A stretch of 9,393 bases of DNA from Methanoregulaceae archaeon. GTDB taxonomy: Archaea; Halobacteriota; Methanomicrobia; Methanomicrobiales; Methanospirillaceae. Every line of letters starts with the position of its first letter. Positions within the stretch are counted from its first letter, which is position 1. The translations under genes were made by a program, and so were the position numbers. Below are positions 6,214-9,393 of the stretch, one piece after another. Location: NCBI GenBank assembly GCA_025453715.1, contig JALOPT010000052.1, positions 1 through 9,393 of the forward strand. Reading direction: 5' to 3'. A model generated the notes under the pieces. The model made no database searches, was not told where the DNA came from, and saw only the letters and a program-made list of their open reading frames with translations.

Positions 6214-6239
6214 GGTGGCCTTTGGTCAGTTGAGCCACC
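6214..6239 (-). repeat. Hairpin right after the lipoprotein stop codon
   Basis: GGTGGC and GCCACC form a 6-bp stem with a 14-nt loop, beginning at the very next base after the stop codon of the LEA-like gene. No T-run follows on the minus strand, so it may protect or process the 3' end and is not a classical terminator. Confidence 0.45.
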
Positions 6240-6701
6240 TCACAGTTTCAATGGGATCGTGGTTGTAGTCGAGAACGGGACCTCCGGGGATATTCCGAAG
6301 AAATCCGGTGACGCGGTACCTTTTATCCGGAGGGTAATCTCTCCCTTGGCAAGTGCTCCGACAACGGCACCCGGAATTGCGGATGTTTTTATACTCACCG
6401 GTACGGTCACTTCGTTCATACCTGGTTTAATGTCGAAGCTCCCGCGCTCACCGTGCGAAATGAAGACCCATTCATCCCCCTTCTGGTAATATACATCAAA
6501 ACTGATGGACTTGAGGGTAATACCGATTGGGTTTGGATTTTCAATACTGAGCGTTACCAGAAGGTCTACATTTGAAAGGTCGACAGACTCCAGTGCGACA
6601 TTTTTTACCTCAACCTTTGGGTCTTTTATAAGCATTCCGCAACCGCCGAAGAGCAGTGCCACAGCCATCATCAGACAGAGGAGCGCCAGGTATCCTTGCA
6701 T
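6240..6701 (-). CDS. LEA14/WHy-domain lipoprotein
   Basis: A 153-aa protein of the LEA type 2 (water stress and hypersensitive response, WHy) domain group. The N-terminus is a signal peptide, MQGYLALLCLMMAVALLFGG, ending at Cys21; L-F-G-G-C resembles a lipobox, though -3 is Phe in place of the usual Leu. The mature part is a single WHy beta-sandwich (about 28-153) with the family hallmark SIENPNPIGI (52-61). Archaeal members are thought to have roles in stress or surface structure, but none is shown. It is probably anchored to the outer face of the membrane. Possible TATA elements lie at 6735-6742 (ATTTAAAG on the minus strand) and 6723-6731. It is 190 bp downstream of the membrane protein gene and is likely a separate unit. 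Confidence 0.82.
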   Translation of the reverse strand: MQGYLALLCLMMAVALLFGGCGMLIKDPKVEVKNVALESVDLSNVDLLVTLSIENPNPIGITLKSISFDVYYQKGDEWVFISHGERGSFDIKPGMNEVTVPVSIKTSAIPGAVVGALAKGEITLRIKGTASPDFFGISPEVPFSTTTTIPLKL

Positions 6702-6710
6702 ACCCAGTAA

Positions 6711-6767
6711 TGATCGTATCTTCTATTTTAGGTACTTTAAATCCCGGGTGATTGATGATACGTATCA
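6711..6767. promoter_or_regulatory. Repeated TGATACGTATC-like element around the lipoprotein promoter
   Basis: A perfect 12-bp palindrome, TGATACGTATCA (6756-6767), and a one-base-shorter copy, TGATCGTATC (6711-6720), bracket the candidate TATA box at 6735-6742. The near copy falls at the expected transcription start. The arrangement resembles a repressor site, but the regulator is unknown. Confidence 0.4.
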
Positions 6768-6774
6768 GTGATAA

Positions 6775-6800
6775 CCGGATTGTCCGGCTGGATGCCATCC
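6775..6800. repeat. Two adjacent small hairpins
   Basis: CCGGA-TTG-TCCGG (6775-6787) and GGAT-GCC-ATCC (6790-6800) are perfect short inverted repeats standing 2 bp apart in the noncoding DNA upstream of the lipoprotein promoter. They may belong to the 3' end of the membrane protein transcript. Confidence 0.4.
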
Positions 6801-6855
6801 TGCCCTGGTATTCACGGTATCAGGTAAAAAACTGCTTTTCGCAGAGTATCCGCGG

Positions 6856-6886
6856 AAAAACGACAAAAATTTTACAATAAGGAAAA
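6856..6886 (-). terminator. T-rich end of the DUF4239-like gene
   Basis: Minus-strand runs of T4, T5 and T5 lie 6-36 nt downstream of the stop codon. This suits archaeal termination, and the tracts are interrupted. Confidence 0.45.
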
Positions 6887-6891
6887 GAATA

Positions 6892-7671
6892 TCATTTCTT
6901 CGCAAACTTCGCTTCTCTCTCCTCGAAGTATGATTCGAGATTGAGGAGGCTGTTAATGTCTACATCGGCACTCGTCCCCTGCTGGAACTCGAACGGGTTG
7001 TCCATGTCCTTGATCAGCATGACAAGGGCAATAAGCATCAGGCTGAGGAATACAAAAATGAGGGACCCCTCGAGGTACCGGTCATTTTCAACAAAGAGCA
7101 TCACAAGGATAACTGCTCCGGTCGCTATCTCGGCCACGGCATAGGCAGCCGGGATGAAATCTGTACGGGTGATTACATCAACACGGTTGACCAGCCTATC
7201 AAGAGCACCCATCTCATTTCTCAGTTTTGCAAGAGTCGGTGGTGCCACGTTCAGTTTCCCAAGGGCCCTGATATCGTCAGTCACGATGTCCATCGCGTGG
7301 TTGATTGCACGCAGGTTGAAGTTATTTTCCATGAAGGACGCATTGATGGTATTCAGGAGTCCCCTGATATGGCCCCTCATCGTCGCCAGGGGTGTCTCGT
7401 CCTCAAGGGGGATGACAATTGAATCATTATACAACGCTTTCAGGGCTGCTGCCATTTCACCGGCAATTTTCTCGCTTTCTTTAAAATCTGTGAATGTTCC
7501 GGTAAATATTACTGCGATGGTAAATATTGCGCCCGTGATAAATGCACCAAGTACCGGGTTTATCGGGATCGTATCATACCCGGAAAAGAAAATTAACGTC
7601 TTTACCCCCAGGAGAACCAGGACGATGGCCAAGGCCTTAAGGAGAATGCCCCATTTTTTCATAAAATCCAT
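6892..7671 (-). CDS. Four-TM membrane protein, bestrophin-like (DUF4239-like)
   Basis: A 259-aa integral membrane protein. Two hydrophobic segments near the N-terminus (about 9-29 and 39-60) and two near the C-terminus (about 174-194 and 202-220) enclose a mostly helical soluble region. FTGTFTDFKESEKIAGEMAA (56-75) after the second span and DMDNPFEFQ (222-230) after the fourth resemble the layout of the bestrophin-like DUF4239 proteins, where an acidic segment plus Pro-Phe follows the last span. Some members are treated as ion channels; that is only an analogy here. The ATG at 7671 is preceded by a TATA-like TAAAATAAATAA (7699-7688 on the minus strand) at the distance expected for a leaderless mRNA. 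The C-terminal tail is strongly charged (EEREAKFAKK). Family assignment comes from pattern memory and could be wrong. Confidence 0.55.
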   Translation of the reverse strand: MDFMKKWGILLKALAIVLVLLGVKTLIFFSGYDTIPINPVLGAFITGAIFTIAVIFTGTFTDFKESEKIAGEMAAALKALYNDSIVIPLEDETPLATMRGHIRGLLNTINASFMENNFNLRAINHAMDIVTDDIRALGKLNVAPPTLAKLRNEMGALDRLVNRVDVITRTDFIPAAYAVAEIATGAVILVMLFVENDRYLEGSLIFVFLSLMLIALVMLIKDMDNPFEFQQGTSADVDINSLLNLESYFEEREAKFAKK

Positions 7672-7687
7672 GAATACTGATATGATG

Positions 7688-7699
7688 TTATTTATTTTA
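7688..7699 (-). promoter_or_regulatory. TATA box for the DUF4239-like gene
   Basis: TAAAATAAATAA on the minus strand is centred about 23 bp from the ATG, which predicts a transcript that begins at or within a few bases of the start codon. Confidence 0.5.
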
Positions 7700-7782
7700 G
7701 GCGGTTTCGGTGGAATAAATTCAAGGGAGTGTGATTGAGGAATTGTGATCTGGAAATCTCAGGAAAAAGCCCAAGTTTACCA

Positions 7783-7810
7783 CAGGAATATCCTGGAAAA
7801 CGTAAAAAAA
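7783..7810 (-). terminator. Terminator of the ferredoxin-GGR operon
   Basis: A T7 run (7810-7804, minus strand) begins 2 nt after the reductase stop codon. A small perfect dyad, CAGGA-ATA-TCCTG (7783-7795), lies just beyond it. Confidence 0.5.
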
Positions 7811-7812
7811 TG

Positions 7813-9009
7813 TTATTTAATGAGGTCTTTTAATATTGCCAGTTCGAAAAGAAGTTTCGGGTCCCTCTTTATCAGCTCTTTTACGAGCTGGAGTGTAGAA
7901 AACTCTTTTAAGTTGATTGATGTGGCAGTCTGGATGATCGCGTTGAGTTTCGCGTCCGTGAGGTTGATCATGTATTCCTTGATATGGTAATTCCGTTCAA
8001 TTGTCTTCCCCATCTTTGATTCCCGCCACTGCGTGTCATAAGGCATAAGGGCTGCCTTGCTGGTATCACCGTTCTCAATTGCATTGATTGCAACTTTTGC
8101 GGCAAGGTCCCCGGTGAACATTGCATTGTAGATGCCACCTCCCGTGAGAGGGTCAACAACGCGGGCCGCATCGCCTGCAATGATGAGCCCGTCTCCAACG
8201 GTGCATGCAAGCGGCCTGCAGACCGAAACACCCCCGACAATCCACTCGATCGTCTTTCCGTTGGGGAATTTTGAGGCCATATACTTGTCAAGATAGTCCT
8301 TTGCACGGTGTCCGCTCCCGCTTTTTATCCCGCTGATCCCGATACCTACATTTGCCGTGCGGTCCCCTTTTGGGAATACCCAGAGGTAACCCTGGGGGGC
8401 CACGTTATTTCCAAGACAGAATACCGTGCAGTGAGGGTCTATATCGATATCTGTCACGATGTATTGCGCAGAAGACATGATCTCCCGGAGCGGCACCGTT
8501 GTATCGATCCCACACCACCTGGAGAACTTCGACTCCACCCCATCGGCGGCCACCACGACGTCAGCCATTACATCGGTCTTTGTCCCACCGGACTCCAGGG
8601 TCGCCCCGCAGACCGTTCCGTCATTCATTATCGGGGCACTTGCCCTTGTCTTGACTGCCACATCTGCCCCGGCCTCGGCGGCCTGCCAGACGAGCTCCCG
8701 GTCAAATACTTTCCTGTCAAGGACATAACCGACTTTCCCGCCGGCACTCTCCGAGTCAAGCGTCATGGTAGTGCCATCAGGTGCAACAATGGCGGCACGC
8801 TGCATTTCGGCGGAGATGAAACAGGGTTTGGGTTCAACGAACTCCTGCAGACTTTCCATTCCGATGCCCTCTGCACAACGCACAGGGGCGCCAATTGCAG
8901 GTCTTTTCTCAACAATACATACAGAAAGCCCTGCCTTTGCAGCAGTCCTGGCTGCAATTGCTCCCGCCGGCCCCCCCCCGATCATGAGGAGGTCGTAATG
9001 CTTCTTCAT
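7813..9009 (-). CDS. Geranylgeranyl reductase family flavoprotein (archaeal lipid saturation)
   Basis: FAD-dependent reductase of the geranylgeranyl reductase family, which saturates the isoprenoid chains of archaeal membrane lipids such as digeranylgeranylglycerophospholipid. With the ATG at 9009 it has 398 aa. The FAD-binding Rossmann motif is IGGGPAG (10-16), the conserved CAEG is at 45-48, AADG (154-157) follows, the GYLWVFPKG motif (207-215) lines the substrate pocket, and GDAARVVDPLTGGGIYNAM (279-297) is the second FAD motif. An upstream GTG/ATG would add residues MPSRGAGGRAR, but the ATG at 9009 overlaps the ferredoxin stop (ATGA) and has GGAGGT 14-9 nt upstream, so it is the better start. 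Electrons probably come from the coupled ferredoxin, as reported for the Methanosarcina acetivorans pair. Confidence 0.9.
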   Translation of the reverse strand: MKKHYDLLMIGGGPAGAIAARTAAKAGLSVCIVEKRPAIGAPVRCAEGIGMESLQEFVEPKPCFISAEMQRAAIVAPDGTTMTLDSESAGGKVGYVLDRKVFDRELVWQAAEAGADVAVKTRASAPIMNDGTVCGATLESGGTKTDVMADVVVAADGVESKFSRWCGIDTTVPLREIMSSAQYIVTDIDIDPHCTVFCLGNNVAPQGYLWVFPKGDRTANVGIGISGIKSGSGHRAKDYLDKYMASKFPNGKTIEWIVGGVSVCRPLACTVGDGLIIAGDAARVVDPLTGGGIYNAMFTGDLAAKVAINAIENGDTSKAALMPYDTQWRESKMGKTIERNYHIKEYMINLTDAKLNAIIQTATSINLKEFSTLQLVKELIKRDPKLLFELAILKDLIK

Positions 9010-9179
9010 TCGTGCCCGACCTCCAGCGCCCCTACTGGGCATGCCTTTGTGCAGACCCCGCAGTCCGTGCAGCCCGGTCCCACTTCCAGGTACGCGTCAA
9101 TCAGTTCAAGCGCCCCTTCCTTGCAGACCGATACGCAGCACCCGCAGTAGCCACAAATATCCCGGTGAACCTTCAACAT
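9006..9179 (-). CDS. 2[4Fe-4S] ferredoxin, partner of the geranylgeranyl reductase
   Basis: A 57-aa dicluster ferredoxin that should pass electrons to the reductase encoded next. Both clusters have their ligands: C9, C12, C15 and C19 in CGYCGCCVSVC, and C37, C40, C43 and C47 in CTDCGVCTKACP, which supplies the usual Pro. The first motif has an extra Cys14 and lacks the Pro after its fourth Cys. The start at ATG 9179 gives a classic small ferredoxin; in-frame TTG (9206) and GTG codons upstream would only add a short tail. The stop overlaps the reductase start by four bases (ATGA), a sign of translational coupling. A TATA-like TAACTATTATTG (9215-9204, minus strand) stands about 30 bp upstream, so this operon may have its own promoter as well as readthrough from the gene before it. 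Confidence 0.9.
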   Translation of the reverse strand: MLKVHRDICGYCGCCVSVCKEGALELIDAYLEVGPGCTDCGVCTKACPVGALEVGHE

Positions 9180-9236
9180 CCTGATCAGATTGACCTGCAG
9201 CACCAATAATAGTTACTCAGGTGAAGGGGGAGACTA

Positions 9237-9393
9237 TTACCGGTGGATCGTAGCCTCCCCCGGGGCAGAAAGAGAAAATGTCCCAAAACGTCCTCCACCT
9301 CCGGGCTGAAGGGAAATCCTGTTATTACGGAGTGCATCAATTGCACCGGCAGTTGCACTGTCAACTTCCATTATTTCCTGTACTGGTGTTGTT
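9237..9393 (-). CDS. C-terminus of an endonuclease Q-like (PHP family) protein, partial
   Basis: Only the last 51 residues are in the window, ending with TAA at 9239-9237. The frame is open to the window edge. The readable part has VQEIMEVDSATAGAIDALRN and then the glycine-rich ISLQPGGGGRFGTFSL. A PGGGG-aromatic-G ending after a helix with alternating Asp/Ala is what I recall from the TIGR00375 family, which includes endonuclease Q, a PHP-fold enzyme that nicks DNA 5' to deaminated bases. The catalytic part is not visible, so this is a tentative reading. It precedes the ferredoxin by 57 bp on the same strand and could share its transcript. Confidence 0.5.
   Translation of the reverse strand, partial: TTPVQEIMEVDSATAGAIDALRNNRISLQPGGGGRFGTFSLSAPGEATIHR

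Noticed and set aside
6751..6824. Possible C/D box guide RNA (TTGATGA near 6753)
   Set aside because: The C box lacks the purine start and no CTGA D box lies at a suitable distance on that strand.
7154..7738. 194-aa open frame on the + strand
   Set aside because: Antisense to the DUF4239-like gene; its hydrophobic look comes from the complementary membrane segments.
9010..9042. Longer start of the reductase
   Set aside because: The ATGA overlap and Shine-Dalgarno favour the ATG at 9009, and the extra residues are inside the ferredoxin gene.
8308..9150. 280-aa open frame on the + strand
   Set aside because: It lies opposite the reductase and ferredoxin genes, is rich in Cys/His/Pro without any domain, and is a codon-bias shadow.
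1..9393. CRISPR array, insertion sequence or toxin-antitoxin module
   Set aside because: No regularly spaced repeats, transposase motifs or paired toxin/antitoxin genes were found.

Overview
The window looks like a chromosomal segment of a methanogenic euryarchaeon, most likely Methanomicrobiales (inference). The evidence is gene content: an archaeal-specific RecJ-like DHH protein, a DUF7123-type winged-helix protein, RNase HII, a DUF89 protein, a ferredoxin/geranylgeranyl reductase pair for archaeal lipid saturation, archaeal TATA boxes and T-run terminators, and a tRNA-Pro without an encoded CCA. No transposase, integrase, CRISPR array or phage gene is visible. It reads as ordinary core genome with some interesting intergenic DNA.

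Left part, rightward: (1) a RecJ-like nuclease gene (1-1806) whose N-terminus lies off the window; (2) a 255-bp intergenic stretch with inverted repeats and a strong promoter; (3) an 84-aa winged-helix protein and a 64-aa CxxC protein (2062-2541), probably one transcript; (4) tRNA-Pro(GGG) (2659-2733); (5) a DUF89 metal-dependent phosphatase-family gene (2773-3627), which converges with the leftward block at about 3630-3700.

Right part, all leftward, so read from right to left: the tail of an endonuclease-Q-like gene (9393-9237), a 2[4Fe-4S] ferredoxin (9179-9006) coupled through an ATGA overlap to a geranylgeranyl reductase (9009-7813), a four-TM bestrophin-like (DUF4239-like) membrane protein (7671-6892), an LEA14/WHy-domain lipoprotein (6701-6240), a 247-bp noncoding region full of dyad symmetry, a 59-aa single-TM protein (5992-5813), RNase HII (5708-5067) and a PDZ-containing site-2 protease (5003-3699).

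Functionally there is a genome-maintenance theme (RecJ-like, RNase HII, EndoQ-like) and a cell-envelope theme (lipid saturation by ferredoxin/GGR, intramembrane protease, lipoprotein, membrane proteins). The least explained parts are the 5993-6239 region, which holds a three-half-site operator candidate over the promoter of the 59-aa protein and a possible small structured RNA, and the repeated TGATACGTATC-like element around the promoter of the lipoprotein gene. No complete new defence or mobile system is evident.
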